Origin: Komarekiella delphini-convector SJRDD-AB1
GTDB taxonomy: Bacteria > Cyanobacteriota > Cyanobacteriia > Cyanobacteriales > Nostocaceae
NCBI RefSeq assembly: GCF_014831675.1
Contig: NZ_VJXY01000016.1
Location: forward strand, 59,994-123,993
Direction of reading: 5' to 3'
Length of the DNA stretch: 64,000 nt
Shown here: in pieces, positions 26,001-35,788 of the stretch
How the letters are laid out: each line of letters starts with the position of its first letter
Position numbering within the stretch: position 1 is the first letter of the stretch
Translations under genes and position numbers: made by a program
Notes under the pieces: model-generated
Database searches by the model: none
What the model was told of the DNA's origin: nothing
Seen by the model: the letters and a program-made list of their open reading frames with translations, nothing else

Positions 26001-26533
26001 GGGCGACCTGGTTGGGGGCGATTAATATGGATGAACCATTGTTGATTGCTGTCTGTAGCGCTGGTTGCTGAACCACTTCCAGGTGGATAGAGCGTCTTAG
26101 TAAGGTAATCATGCATCAGCAGTTGGTCAATGCCAAAATCAACTGTAAATGCATACTGAGCTAGTATCAGCAGACTCAATCCCGCAACCATAATGCTGAG
26201 TACGCCTGCCAATGCTCGCTGTTTGCATCCTAGCGTCATCAGTGCCAACCCACTGAGTAGAAAAGTAAGGGCGGTGTTATAACGCATAGGTGCAGCACCA
26301 GGTAGCAGCTGCACAAGTGGAGTCAGGTGGAAATGCCACGCGATTACGACTACCAAACCAATTAAAGCGACGATTCCACCCAATGCGATCGCTATCTGGT
26401 TGTATATCTCCACCTGTGTAGCTGCTCTAATTTTCATCTGGAAAATGCCTATAAAAAAATTATTTGCTGCGTTAAGCCGAATCGCATTGAAAAAATCGCT
26501 CACTTTTCGCCGCATCTCCTCTAAAAGTTTCAA
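23094..26533 (-). pseudogene. Decayed sensor gene: membrane sensor-PAS-PAS-GAF-PAS-GGDEF-EAL (c-di-GMP turnover)
   Basis: Fragments of one gene. 26533-25883: membrane region (AIALGGIVALIGLVVVIAW...). 25878-24604: end of a PAS domain, a second PAS (RYRSVVSAMAEGIVLQDENG), a GAF domain and the start of a third PAS. 24582-23671: rest of PAS and GGDEF (LARLCGDEFG, with Cys for the first Gly). 23498-23094: EAL (CFEITET, LDDFGSGMS, KIDGSFI, AEFVE). Breaks: the membrane part joins mid-PAS near 25880; frameshifts near 24744 and 24590 leave IGDAVITTDVLGRIQY out of frame between them; a frameshift near 23695; and TAA at 23604-23606 in the EAL lead-in. Would have made and degraded c-di-GMP; now almost certainly inactive, although the EAL piece lacks only its start. 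Confidence 0.85.
25796..25838. repeat. 'ctctacgagag' repeat inserted in frame in the sensor pseudogene
   Basis: On the minus strand these bases encode VYDELLYERLCQRL between the PAS end (GILFDISD) and the following coiled coil (RKQAEEAL), which are normally adjacent. The DNA is the same repeat family as at 17890-17970 and 49673-49695. Confidence 0.65.
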
Positions 26534-27074
26534 GGCGATGTCGAAAGGCTGAGCGAGGTTGTTTTTCCAATGATTGATGCTTTAGGGCAAACGCATATAA
26601 ATTAGTTTTGACAAAACATGATCGTTAAATTGAAAATTTCTCGTTCAGTATTAAGCCTGAAATGCTTGTAAAAGTTAAATTAAGTTACTTTGTCTCTTGT
26701 AAGAGTTTCAGTAACATTACCCCTACCTCCTTGAGTATTCCCATACCCACTGCAACGCTAACAATTTCCGTTTTCGCAGTTGCATAGTGGATTTATTAAC
26801 CTCACCGTTTAGGCGGTTGTTGGGGTTGATGCAGGAGGCAAATATTTGTAATAAATATAGGACTAGCTCTTTTAAGGTGTAATATATTTCCTTGGTGTCT
26901 TAGTGCCTTGGTGGTTCAAAAGTAAATTTTTTCACCACTAAGGCACAATGACACAAAGATGAAAAGCCCAAAATTTGGGAAATTTTTGGAAAGGGGTAGT
27001 TCTAAAATAGTTTTGGGGTGAAAAGCGATCGCTCCACCCCCACTAAAGCCACATGCCAAATTTAATATTAGTCC
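26534..27074. other. Intergenic region with a large imperfect hairpin repeat
   Basis: At 26890-26958 a 'cttggtgtcttagtgccttggtgg' arm pairs with 'ccactaaggcacaatgacac' around an AT loop. This is a common Nostocales intergenic repeat, related to the copy at 48050-48122. It could terminate transcription between neighbours. The rest shows nothing recognisable. Confidence 0.55.
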
Positions 27075-28478
27075 CTACAGACTACATCCCGGCCCTTCAA
27101 GACCCTCGGCAAAACTGATTAATTCTAAGGAATCTGGGTTTGCCAATAACTGTTTTGCTGCTAGTAATCCAGCAATACTCCAAGTTTGATAAATCCGGGC
27201 TTCTTTACCAATCAGACGACCATTATTACCATCGTAGTATTCTGGAAATTGATCCTGAAATAAACGGCTTTCAGCAATGGCGATCGCTTCTTGAGCAAGT
27301 TCTATCCGACCTGTTTTCTGTGCTGCCGCAGTAAATAACCAAAGTAAAACAGGCCAGTTACCGCCGTTATGATAAGACCAAGGGATATTTTTAGGGTCAC
27401 ATCCTGTGACAATCTGCCACTCTAAACCTTCCAAAGCAGGAAAGCAGATTTTAACAGGCATATAGCCAATCAAGTCTTCCCAGCGTTGGGCAAACAAATT
27501 CATGATGCTTTGAGCTTCTTCTTCACAAGCTAAAGAAGATATAATTGCCATCAAATTTCCCAAGGCAAAAAAGCGAAAATCCATCCGTCCCGGCCCTAGA
27601 TTTCCTGCTAAATATCCTCCAGTTTCGGGCAACCATTCGGTTAACCAACTGGGGATTGATTGTGAGTAGATATTAAATTTGTTGGCAACTTCTTTACCAA
27701 ACTCATCACCTTTGTAGCGATATATTTCCCGCAATCGCTTCAAGTCTAACCAGTAATAGTTACGGATGTGATATTTTAAAGTTCCCAATCGCTGAGCAAC
27801 GTTGCGGAGATAGCGATCGCCATTTCCATCCGGCAAAAGCAATTCACTAGCAGCCCTAAGAGACGCATAAAATAATACTTGAATTTCTAGAGGATGTTCG
27901 TAGACTCCCATCCGACGGTCAATCATAAACGCGCCATCGGGAACTAACATCGTTGGGTACATAGAAAACCGATGTACCAGGCAAAGATCCAAAATTAGCT
28001 TGATTCCTTCTTGAAAGTTTGGCTGACGCGCTAGATCTAAATCGCCTGTCGCCTTTTCATAAGCCCGCAGCAGCAAAATCCACCACATACAAGAATCAAC
28101 TGGCGGAACACGAGCGATGGCTTGCTCACCAAAATCAGCGATCAAAAATTCCTCACTTCCACTGCATAGTACTTTAAAACTTGCAGGCATCAACCCGGCT
28201 CCCGGTTCAAAGCAGTCTATCTGCTTTTCATGGCTTTGTAGTTTGAGTGTTTCTATTAAAAAGTTGCGGACAATCTCTGTTTTGCCATGCATGAGAAACA
28301 CTAAAGCAGAAGGCACAAAATCACGGAGAAAGCACTGGTCATAATTGAGGGCATTTGACTCTGGATCGTGTGCAGCTACACTACCAATGGGTTTTCCTTG
28401 GTAATAAATTATGGAATTTTCTAGGAGTTTCCAGGCTTCTGTTTCTAGTAAATTGTTCTTGTTGATCGCGCGAGTCAT
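27075..28478 (-). CDS. Alkaline/neutral invertase (glycoside hydrolase family 100)
   Basis: 467 aa, the typical length of cyanobacterial neutral invertases. Hydrolyses sucrose to glucose and fructose in the cytosol. Visible family stretches: [20 protein letters not shown] near the N-terminus, [20 protein letters not shown] and [17 protein letters not shown], which belong to the (alpha/alpha)6 barrel. In Nostoc such enzymes (InvA/InvB) link vegetative-cell sucrose to heterocyst metabolism; which of the two this is cannot be told. The SDR gene downstream of it on the same strand lies 60 nt away. Confidence 0.88.
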   Translation of the reverse strand: MTRAINKNNLLETEAWKLLENSIIYYQGKPIGSVAAHDPESNALNYDQCFLRDFVPSALVFLMHGKTEIVRNFLIETLKLQSHEKQIDCFEPGAGLMPASFKVLCSGSEEFLIADFGEQAIARVPPVDSCMWWILLLRAYEKATGDLDLARQPNFQEGIKLILDLCLVHRFSMYPTMLVPDGAFMIDRRMGVYEHPLEIQVLFYASLRAASELLLPDGNGDRYLRNVAQRLGTLKYHIRNYYWLDLKRLREIYRYKGDEFGKEVANKFNIYSQSIPSWLTEWLPETGGYLAGNLGPGRMDFRFFALGNLMAIISSLACEEEAQSIMNLFAQRWEDLIGYMPVKICFPALEGLEWQIVTGCDPKNIPWSYHNGGNWPVLLWLFTAAAQKTGRIELAQEAIAIAESRLFQDQFPEYYDGNNGRLIGKEARIYQTWSIAGLLAAKQLLANPDSLELISFAEGLEGPGCSL

Positions 28479-28538
28479 AAAGCGTTTAATTCCACTACTA
28501 GTCTCGGTTCAATTGTGGAAAGCACGCCAGCCGAACTC

Positions 28539-29348
28539 TTAAGCTGACCAAGCTTCTCGGAAGTCAGCATAGAGAGTTAGTCCACCGTCTACAAACAAAG
28601 TTTGTCCAGTGATGTAAGCGGCTTCATCCGAAGCTAAAAAAGCTACTACTGCTGCCATTTCTTCGGAAGTACCTGCACGTCCCATTGGGATGTGACTTTC
28701 CACGATCGCCTTTTTTTCGGGGTTATCTGTCCAGTCTTGATTAATGGGCGTAATTGTGGCTCCGGGCCCAATGGCGTTTACACGAATACCTCGGTTAGCA
28801 TATTCCAACGCCAGACTTTTGGTCAGGTTTTCCATACCGCCTTTGCTAATTGAATAGCTGATATACATCGGTCGAGGAATAATTTCGTGGACGCTGGAAA
28901 CGTTAATGATTATCCCCGGACGATTTTGGGACAGGAGGTGTTTAATAGTTTCACGAGCGCAAAGGTAAGCACCCCGGAGATTTACCGCAATTACCCGATC
29001 AAAGTCTGCCGTAGTAACTTCGTGAGATGAAGCTTCTGTTTGAATACCAGCATTGTTGATGAGAATATCTACACTGCCAAACTCCTTAACTACGGCGTTG
29101 ACCATTTCAATAATGTCTGATTCCTGGGAAACATCTCCCTGGACTAGAAACGACTTCACACCACAATTTTCGATATTTCCGCAGGCTTTTTGCATTGCCA
29201 TTTCTTCCGTATCAACCCCGCCTTCGGGGTCTTTGCGGTAATTAATAGCGATGTTGCACCCCTCTTGGGCAAGTCTCACAGCGATCGCCTGACCAATACC
29301 TGACGTTGCGCCTGTAATTAAGGCGTTTTTGCCCTTTAATCCTATCAT
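28539..29348 (-). CDS. Short-chain dehydrogenase, glucose 1-dehydrogenase-like
   Basis: 269 aa from ATG 29348, supported by GGGAAG at ribosome-binding distance; an in-frame start 12 codons upstream is unlikely. Classical SDR: GATSGIGQ (NAD(P) binding), NNAG, the Ser/Tyr/Lys catalytic set within NVSSVHEI and YSISKGG. The residues GATITPINQDW and the C-terminal GGLTLYADFREAW resemble glucose 1-dehydrogenases. Same strand as and upstream of the invertase gene, so it could act on glucose released from sucrose; this is inference. Confidence 0.85.
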   Translation of the reverse strand: MIGLKGKNALITGATSGIGQAIAVRLAQEGCNIAINYRKDPEGGVDTEEMAMQKACGNIENCGVKSFLVQGDVSQESDIIEMVNAVVKEFGSVDILINNAGIQTEASSHEVTTADFDRVIAVNLRGAYLCARETIKHLLSQNRPGIIINVSSVHEIIPRPMYISYSISKGGMENLTKSLALEYANRGIRVNAIGPGATITPINQDWTDNPEKKAIVESHIPMGRAGTSEEMAAVVAFLASDEAAYITGQTLFVDGGLTLYADFREAWSA

Positions 29349-29500
29349 ATTTCTTCCCTCGTCTGTCTGTGCTTTAACTTGCATTCAGTTACAAGCCAAG
29401 AGTTTGTCATGATTGCATTTGTATTATTTGAAGAAAATTCTGAGCGCTAACTTTAGACACTCAGAACTTCGGTGATTTTAAATTGCTGATGGCGTCAGCC

Positions 29501-30151
29501 CTATTGCAAATTCGCTGGTACTTTTTCGGGAACCACCCAGTAGTAAATGGTTTTTCCTTCTACGTTTAATGTCTGCTGTGGTTTCCAATCACCCATATCG
29601 AAAGCGTGGGAGACAATTCGAGTACCGGGTTTGAGTTCTTTCAAGATTTTGGGGCGGAGTTTGAGGTTGACATCAGGCAACAGGTAGAGTGTGACTACCG
29701 TTGCATCACTAAAATCAGTGTTGAACAAGTCTTGTTGAACAAACCGTACGCGATCGGTTACTCCTGCTTGCTTGGCATTTTCGTTAGCTTCTTGAATGCG
29801 TTCGGGGTTAATATCTATGCCAGTTCCGCGTGTACCATACCTTTGCGCGGCTGTAACCACGATCCGCCCATCACCACTACCAAGGTCGTAAAGTACATCA
29901 TTCTTGCCCACTTTTGCCACTTTCAACATTGCATCCACAACTGGCTGGGGTGTGGGTACATAGGGAACATCGCCAGGGCGTTCTTGAGGTTGAGTTGTGG
30001 AAGCTGGTGTTTCAGTAGTCGGAGCCGTTGTCGAAGTAGGTACTTGTGCCCCTGCTTCAAAGTCGCGCTGTTGCGTCGTACATCCCGCAATTCCTAAGCT
30101 GGTAACGCTAGCTGTTGTAACCAATAAAAACAGAATTTTTCTGAAGCCCAT
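29501..30151 (-). CDS. Lipoprotein-like SAM-dependent methyltransferase
   Basis: 216 aa. N-terminal lipoprotein signal with lipobox LGIAGC (Cys24), a Thr/Pro-rich linker, then a class I methyltransferase: LYDLGSGDGRIVVTAA (SAM binding), GTGIDINPERI (acidic residue for ribose), FVQQDLF. A periplasmic or membrane-anchored methyltransferase is unusual because SAM is cytoplasmic, so the leader may act as a cytoplasmic-side anchor. Substrate unknown. Confidence 0.8.
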   Translation of the reverse strand: MGFRKILFLLVTTASVTSLGIAGCTTQQRDFEAGAQVPTSTTAPTTETPASTTQPQERPGDVPYVPTPQPVVDAMLKVAKVGKNDVLYDLGSGDGRIVVTAAQRYGTRGTGIDINPERIQEANENAKQAGVTDRVRFVQQDLFNTDFSDATVVTLYLLPDVNLKLRPKILKELKPGTRIVSHAFDMGDWKPQQTLNVEGKTIYYWVVPEKVPANLQ

Positions 30152-30184
30152 GAATTTTCTCCTTTGTCTCTGTTAATGGTCAAG

Positions 30185-30270
30185 GGTTAAGGGTTAAGAG
30201 TGCTGAGTCCTGAGTCTTGAGTCCTGAGTCAGTATTTATTCTCCCCCTGCTTCCCCTGCCCCCCTTTTCC
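30185..30270. repeat. STRR heptamers plus CT-rich tract
   Basis: 'agtgctgagtcctgagtcttgag' heptamers followed by 'ctccccctgcttcccctgcc'. This is the same composite that interrupts lysC at 6160-6330. Confidence 0.7.
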
Positions 30271-30276
30271 CTCATC

Positions 30277-31635
30277 TCACGCCCTGCCTTGGCGATAGTT
30301 ATTCCAAAGCAGCATTGGGATGCCTGCGGCTACAACTACAACCCCGACAACTGCCCCCACGCCGGTATAAACCAAGCTGGAGTAAAGCAAGTAGCCGCAG
30401 ACGGCACAAAATAGCAATGGGGTGAAAGGATAAAATGGCACACGGAATGGTCGTAGTATCTGGGGTTCTTTGTTTCGCAGTACTAAAAGTGATATGCCTG
30501 AAAGCAAGAAGAAGAACCAAAAAACTGGGGCGGTGTAATCCACCATCGTTTCAAAGCCTTTACGGGTAAAAGTGCCTAAAAAAACCAGTAATAAGGCGAT
30601 CGCTGCTTGCAACAGTAAAGCATAGGTAGGAGTGCTGGGACGTTGTTGCCAGCGTCCCATAAAACCGAATAGCGAAAAATCCTGTCCCAGGGCGTAATTA
30701 GTACGCGCTCCAGTAAAAATCGTGGCGTTGGTTGCTCCTAAAGTAGCAACTGCAATCAGTAGGCTGATAAACAAGGCTCCGGGCGCGCCCCAAAGCGATC
30801 GCATTAAATCTGCGGCTACCGCTTCTGACTGCGCCATGTTTGCTAATCCTAGTCCCCGTAGGTAAGCTAGATTGATTAGCAGGTAAATGGCGGTGATTAT
30901 GCCAATACTCCAGAGCAGCGATCGCACGATGTTCCGCTGTTTATTCTGGATTTCTGCTGAAATATAGGCCGCCTCGTTCCAGCCACCGTAAGATAGCAGT
31001 ACAAACACCATCGCCAGTCCCCAAGCTCCTGATGATGCAGATTCTACAGGCGCGGCAGAATTAGGGACAGCCATCAGCCCAATAATTACCACCAGCAACA
31101 AACCCAGGACTTTCGCAGCACTTAGCAAGTTTTGTGTCCACTTACCCTGCTGCAAACCGATGATGTTTAGAGCAGTTAAAAGAGCGATCGCTATGGCTGC
31201 ATAAATAGAAGATGAAAGCGTACCGAGCCGCAATATTTGAGAGGCGTAGTCACCAAAAACAAATGCCAACAGAGCAATGGAACCAGTTTGAATTACTGTC
31301 ATCCGCGCCCAGGCAAACAAAAAGGCGACTCCTCTGCCAAAAGCCCGCTTCAGGTAATAGTAAACACCTCCTACGTTGGGATAAGCCGTCGCCAATTCTG
31401 CGTAGCATAAGGCTCCCACAAGAGACACTACACCGCCAAGTAGCCAGAAAAGCAGTACAGCAATATCACTACCTGCTTGAGCCGCTACCAGTGCAGGGGT
31501 TTGAAAAATCCCCGCTCCGATGACAATACCGACAATCAGCGCGATCGCGTCTGGTAAAGTCAGCGATGGCTTAGGCGCTGCTGCTTCCGTTGTCACTGTT
31601 TGATCAAGTAAACTGTGGTCTTTACGTCTACCCAC
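30277..31635 (-). CDS. APC family amino-acid permease
   Basis: 452 aa with about 12 transmembrane helices. Family marks are ALIVGIVIGAGIFQTPALVA in helix 1 (the unwound substrate-binding GxGIF motif), CYAELATAYPNVGGVYYYLK, and ATIFTGARTNYALGQD. Predicted uptake of an amino acid across the plasma membrane; the substrate cannot be assigned. It ends 130 nt before the methyltransferase start. Confidence 0.88.
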   Translation of the reverse strand: MGRRKDHSLLDQTVTTEAAAPKPSLTLPDAIALIVGIVIGAGIFQTPALVAAQAGSDIAVLLFWLLGGVVSLVGALCYAELATAYPNVGGVYYYLKRAFGRGVAFLFAWARMTVIQTGSIALLAFVFGDYASQILRLGTLSSSIYAAIAIALLTALNIIGLQQGKWTQNLLSAAKVLGLLLVVIIGLMAVPNSAAPVESASSGAWGLAMVFVLLSYGGWNEAAYISAEIQNKQRNIVRSLLWSIGIITAIYLLINLAYLRGLGLANMAQSEAVAADLMRSLWGAPGALFISLLIAVATLGATNATIFTGARTNYALGQDFSLFGFMGRWQQRPSTPTYALLLQAAIALLLVFLGTFTRKGFETMVDYTAPVFWFFFLLSGISLLVLRNKEPQILRPFRVPFYPFTPLLFCAVCGYLLYSSLVYTGVGAVVGVVVVAAGIPMLLWNNYRQGRA

Positions 31636-31879
31636 ATTGGCTCCTCACTAGTTTTGACTGTTGAGTGCTGAGTGGTAACTCTTGGCTTTGTTTCATTCAA
31701 AAACTACTCCTCTGTATAATTAGGACTTTGGAACTCACTACTCAGCACTACTTTTTATTGGGTTGGGGCCATGTTAATCGTTTAACAGGTACATTTAGCC
31801 TGGTGGTCTGCCAACTCAAAAATGCTGAGTGAAGGCTGGGGAAAGGTTAAAGGGAAAAGAATTAAAAATATGCACCCCT
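31636..31879. repeat. Intergenic STRR words between permease and small exported protein
   Basis: 'gactgttgagtgctgagtgg' (around 31656-31676) and 'gaactcactactcagcacta' (around 31732-31752) are inverted copies of the same heptamer, able to form a stem. Confidence 0.5.
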
Positions 31880-32131
31880 TTACCCCGTTAAGGGAACTTG
31901 GTCTGCACTACTACTGAGCAGGCGGGGAGTCAGGGTCGAATTTTGGGGAGCGTTAGGGTCAACTTGCAAATCAGTAGATGAGGTAGTCGCGTTCGCGTCA
32001 GGAACCGTTACTTGTGAGCTGGTTACAACTGTATTCGTTGATTCAGCAGTAGCGGGGAATCCACTTAAACCAACTATTACAGTCGTAAGACCCAGTAGAT
32101 AAAAACTTCTCTTAAGGAGATAAGTAATCAT
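31880..32131 (-). CDS. Small exported protein, unknown
   Basis: 83 aa from ATG 32131 (MITYLLKRSFYLLGLTTVIV), giving a signal peptide cleaved after PATA-ES. The start 24 codons upstream would bury the signal and is rejected. The mature part is about 50 residues, rich in Ser, Thr and Pro with no family motif. Probably periplasmic. Confidence 0.55.
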   Translation of the reverse strand: MITYLLKRSFYLLGLTTVIVGLSGFPATAESTNTVVTSSQVTVPDANATTSSTDLQVDPNAPQNSTLTPRLLSSSADQVPLTG

Positions 32132-32480
32132 GAATAATCCTTGTGAAGCATTGGTCAATAACTGAAAGTTGGTACAAGTTTTTTGAACGTGATCTATAGG
32201 CAATAGATTTGAGAGAGCATTAATCTATTTACTTGAGGTGGGAGTACTGAGTTTTATCTATATATTTATCATTGAAGATAAATGTGACGTGAAAATGACA
32301 TTTAAGCATTCAAAATTAAAATAATATGACACATAGTCTTGTAAATTATTTTTGTCTTCTATCTTATGCGTGATTTTAAATCCACCATTTAGTAGATTTT
32401 TCGTATGTAATCAAACTTTGCTTAACAAAAGCAACATCATAAGATGAGTAAAATTTTCATTCTTTATTGTTGATAACTGT

Positions 32481-33767
32481 TCACTGATTTAATGGCAACT
32501 CAATCTGAAACAGAGAACCTTGTCCTAGTTCGCTCTTAACACTCAGATGTCCGCCATGTGCTTCAATGATTTGTTGAGCGATCGCCAATCCTAAACCAAA
32601 GCCACCAGCCGCACGCGTCCGCTGCTTATCCACTCGATAGAACCACTCGAAGATGTGGGGTAAATCTGCCGCAGGGATGCCAATACCATTGTCTTCAACT
32701 TGAATAACTACCCGATGGTATTCTGTAAACAAGCGCAAATTCACTAAACCGCCTGCTGGAGTGTACTTACAGGCATTGCTAAGAAGATTCATAACTGCCT
32801 GATAAAGCAGTTCTGAGTCTACTTTGAGCACAATTGGCTGTTCTGGTAAATCACTCTTGAAATCCAAATGCTGAGCAGCAATTCGAGTAGTTTGTGAGCC
32901 TATGAGTTCCCGCAGCAAATCGTTTAGGTCAGTTTCATGTAGAGATTCAGGCGCTAAACGTCCCACCTGACGCGCTAAAAATAACAAATTCCCAATCAAA
33001 GTATTCATTGACTTGGCAACTTCTGCAATCTTTTCTAAACGCAGATGTTTGCTATCGGCATCGTCAATGTTTGCTAACAATCCAACCTGAGCATTACTGA
33101 GTATGGCCGCTAAAGGCGCGCGTAATTCATGAGAAGCATTAGCGGTGAAGCGCTGGAGTTGTTCGTAGCTGTAGCGGATTGGCTGCATGGCCAGTCCTCC
33201 CAAGAACCAACCTGTGAGACTTGTTACTCCCAAAGCCATTAACACTGTCAACACCAACAACAGCAGAAACTTGCTTAGAGACTCTTGAGCGCGAGTCATT
33301 GGTATTGCCATTTGCAGATAGCCGATTAACTGACCTCTATACTGAACTGGAAGGGTGATTTGACGCAGCCAAATAACAGGTGATGATGAGGAAATTAAGT
33401 AATTGGTGGTCTTAATCGTTTGAAATTCAAATGTCTTACTTAAATGTTCTTGTGGAGGTACGCCAAAAAATTGCTTTAGTTTGCCTTTTGCATCGTACCA
33501 ACGGGCATAAATAATTTCACTATCTGGCGGTGGTGGGTTGCTTCCTAAGAGTGGCACGTTTTTAATAAACACGCGCATTTGACCTTGCTGCATTTTATAC
33601 TGCACATTTCCGGCAATTACTCTAGCTTTTTTATAAAGTAGTAAATCTATAACCTCTAGCTGCTTAATCGCTTCTTGATAGTAAAGTGTCCCAGCAAAAA
33701 CTGCTAGAATACTACCCATTGATAGGGTAAACCAACGAGCCAAGTTGCGACGGCTACGGTTGAACAT
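32481..33767 (-). CDS. rppB: Sensor histidine kinase (RppB-like)
   Basis: 428 aa. Helix 1 (WFTLSMGSILAVFAGTLYY), a periplasmic domain of about 140 residues, helix 2 (FLLLLVLTVLMALGVTSL), then HisKA with phospho-acceptor His in ANASHELRAPLAAILS and an HATPase with N box NLLSNACKY, G1 DNGIGI and G2 GGFGLGLAI. The overall layout and sequence match cyanobacterial RppB (NrsS-like) kinases, linked to redox or metal sensing. It sits 27 nt downstream of its response regulator in one operon. Confidence 0.8.
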   Translation of the reverse strand: MFNRSRRNLARWFTLSMGSILAVFAGTLYYQEAIKQLEVIDLLLYKKARVIAGNVQYKMQQGQMRVFIKNVPLLGSNPPPPDSEIIYARWYDAKGKLKQFFGVPPQEHLSKTFEFQTIKTTNYLISSSSPVIWLRQITLPVQYRGQLIGYLQMAIPMTRAQESLSKFLLLLVLTVLMALGVTSLTGWFLGGLAMQPIRYSYEQLQRFTANASHELRAPLAAILSNAQVGLLANIDDADSKHLRLEKIAEVAKSMNTLIGNLLFLARQVGRLAPESLHETDLNDLLRELIGSQTTRIAAQHLDFKSDLPEQPIVLKVDSELLYQAVMNLLSNACKYTPAGGLVNLRLFTEYHRVVIQVEDNGIGIPAADLPHIFEWFYRVDKQRTRAAGGFGLGLAIAQQIIEAHGGHLSVKSELGQGSLFQIELPLNQ

Positions 33768-33794
33768 GAAAAATGCAAAATTAATAATAAAAAA

Positions 33795-34469
33795 TTAATT
33801 CTTAGGACTAATTCGATAACCTATACCGTAAATAGTTTCAATCCAGTCTGCTGCACTTACTAACTGTAACCGTTGCCGTAGACGACGTACTAAGGTTGTC
33901 ATTGCATTACTCTCTGGTTCATTTCCCCACTGCCATAATGCCTGTTCTATTTGGTCACGACTTAAAACATGACGCGGGTGACGCATCAGGTACTCTAGTA
34001 ATTGAAACTCACGCGCAGATAATTCGACAATCCCCTGTCCTCGTTCTACCGTTAGGGTAGAAATGTGTAGTTGCAAGTCAGCAAGCTGGAGGGTTTCACC
34101 TTGCCATTGAGGCGATCGCCTACCTAATGCTCGCACTCTTGCCAATAGCTCAAACACATCCGTAGGTTTGACGAGATAATCATCCGCTCCAGCATCTAAT
34201 CCTATAACTTTATCAATAGTGGTATCTTTTGCTGTCAGCATCAATATAGGTGCTTTTTTACCAGCTTGCCGATATTGACGACACAAATCCAAGCCACTAA
34301 TTTGCGGTAACAACCAGTCCAAAATTAATAGGTCATAGTCCCTTTGAGAGATAACCCACTGAGCGATCGCCCCATCTTCTATACCGTCTACAATATGTCC
34401 AGCTTGCGACAATGCTGTTTGCAGAGGTTCTAATTGTGCCTGATCGTCTTCTACTAGAAGTATTCGCAT
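33795..34469 (-). CDS. rppA: OmpR-family response regulator (RppA-like)
   Basis: 224 aa. The receiver begins MRILLVEDDQAQLEPLQTAL with phospho-acceptor Asp in LLILDWLLPQ and the conserved Lys in DYLVKP. The winged-helix domain (LSAREFQLLEYLMRHP...TLVRRLRQRLQ) matches RppA. First gene of the pair, transcribed from about 34500-34700. Role by family: control of photosynthesis- or metal-related genes; direct targets here are not visible. Confidence 0.82.
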   Translation of the reverse strand: MRILLVEDDQAQLEPLQTALSQAGHIVDGIEDGAIAQWVISQRDYDLLILDWLLPQISGLDLCRQYRQAGKKAPILMLTAKDTTIDKVIGLDAGADDYLVKPTDVFELLARVRALGRRSPQWQGETLQLADLQLHISTLTVERGQGIVELSAREFQLLEYLMRHPRHVLSRDQIEQALWQWGNEPESNAMTTLVRRLRQRLQLVSAADWIETIYGIGYRISPKN

Positions 34470-34710
34470 TATTAGCTTGTTTTGATTTTCTAAAATTTAA
34501 GATAGAATATCTGACTCAATAATGCGTCTTCCAACAGTGGGATTTTCAACAAATAAAAAATGCATAACTGGTAATAGATAATCTGGCTCTCAAGCAGATT
34601 CATTACTAGTTAATGTTACCATAACTTTTTAAGTATTTAATAGTATTAATTGCCTAGATACCTTCCATAATTTAATTTTTCTATGATGAATTTTTAATTT
34701 TTAACTTCTT

Positions 34711-35100
34711 ATGTTTTTACGTAACTGGTTGAAGTTATTGCATTTTATGGGGTTAGAGTTTTGGCTTCCTCTTCCTATTTTGGGTGTTGCTTTTTGGTTG
34801 GGCGGCAACCAATTGACAGAAAAGGTGTTGAGCAGACCTTACACTACGGTGAATAAGCTTCAAGCAGATGTTCAACCAGAATTCTATCTGTCAATGCATG
34901 TGCTGTTCATTCAAGCTGAAGTTGACAGAAATGCTGGAGTTACTAAAGTTTTTGTTCAACCAATAAATGCCTCACTAAACAAATCGAAATTTCAAGTTGC
35001 TACCACAGATATAAGTCAGATAGAGATAGCGATCGCCAAAAGGTTAGAAATGTCAATTGACGATATCCGAAAGCTTGTGAGATATCAAATAATAGAATAG
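34711..35100 (+). CDS. Hypothetical membrane-anchored protein
   Basis: 129 aa with one N-terminal helix (LEFWLPLPILGVAFWLGG), then a soluble tail (TEKVLSRPYTTVNKLQADVQ) ending RKLVRYQIIE. Divergent from the RppAB pair, so it could be a target of that system. Family not recognised. Confidence 0.65.
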   Translation: MFLRNWLKLLHFMGLEFWLPLPILGVAFWLGGNQLTEKVLSRPYTTVNKLQADVQPEFYLSMHVLFIQAEVDRNAGVTKVFVQPINASLNKSKFQVATTDISQIEIAIAKRLEMSIDDIRKLVRYQIIE

Positions 35101-35175
35101 GTATAAAGAATATTTAATCTAACTAAAAATTACCTCCTCCGCTGCTCTATTGAGTAACCTGAAGTTAAATTTAGA

Positions 35176-35604
35176 TTAGTATCTGCTGCTGGGTAAAAGT
35201 AAAATATCAATTATTTCACCCATAATCAAACCCAATCCTGCTAAGACTGTTAAAATCCAAAAAGAATCTAGTTTGTTGAAGCCAGCAAAGCGCATTTCTA
35301 GATCAGCTAACAATGTAGTTGCTATGGGTATGAGAAAGAGGCTGAATATTAGCGACCAAGTTGCTACTAAAGCAATTGATGCACTTAAAAATAAAATGAG
35401 CACTAAGGCTCTAGACCCAAATGCAACCAAATACTCTAACCAAGAAAAACTTTTCCGCACTATGGCTATAGTAACAGCGGCTACAAAAGCTCCCGCCAGC
35501 CAAATAATGTGATGAGCAGCAAGATCCCAGCCTAATAAAGCATAAGCTAGCCAGAGTAATATCAGAGGCATCAGAGGCATCCTGTGCAAAAATTCCACAT
35601 TCAT
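35176..35604 (-). CDS. Hypothetical membrane protein, four to five helices
   Basis: 142 aa, hydrophobic throughout: LMPLILLWLAYALLGWDLAA, IIWLAGAFVAAVTIAIV, LVLILFLSASIALVATW and LDSFWILTVLAGLGLIM. Family not recognised. A Fur-box-like inverted repeat lies about 135-185 nt upstream of its start. Confidence 0.65.
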   Translation of the reverse strand: MNVEFLHRMPLMPLILLWLAYALLGWDLAAHHIIWLAGAFVAAVTIAIVRKSFSWLEYLVAFGSRALVLILFLSASIALVATWSLIFSLFLIPIATTLLADLEMRFAGFNKLDSFWILTVLAGLGLIMGEIIDILLLPSSRY

Positions 35605-35736
35605 ATTACTAATGCTTAGAAAGCTGCTGAAATCGTATCTTAATCTTAGTCAATAAAGCTTACTAACTTAAATTTTAGATATAGCAAATTTGCTCAAAAC
35701 ACGGCATTATGACGTCTTTACCCATGTACCTCATTC

Positions 35737-35788
35737 AAATGAGAATCGTTATACATACTCTGAATTTGACCGAGGTGTTATGTATAAC
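35737..35788. promoter_or_regulatory. Inverted repeat with a Fur-box-like left arm
   Basis: GTTATACATA (35748-35757) is the exact inverse of TATGTATAAC (35779-35788). The left side, ATGAGAATCGTTAT, resembles the iron-regulator Fur core ATGATAATCATTAT at 11 of 14 positions. Position suits the minus-strand membrane-protein gene at 35176-35604. Confidence 0.35.

Noticed and set aside
29606-30097. 163-codon plus-strand frame opposite the methyltransferase
   Set aside because: Antisense shadow; the minus strand carries a clear lipobox and SAM-binding motif.
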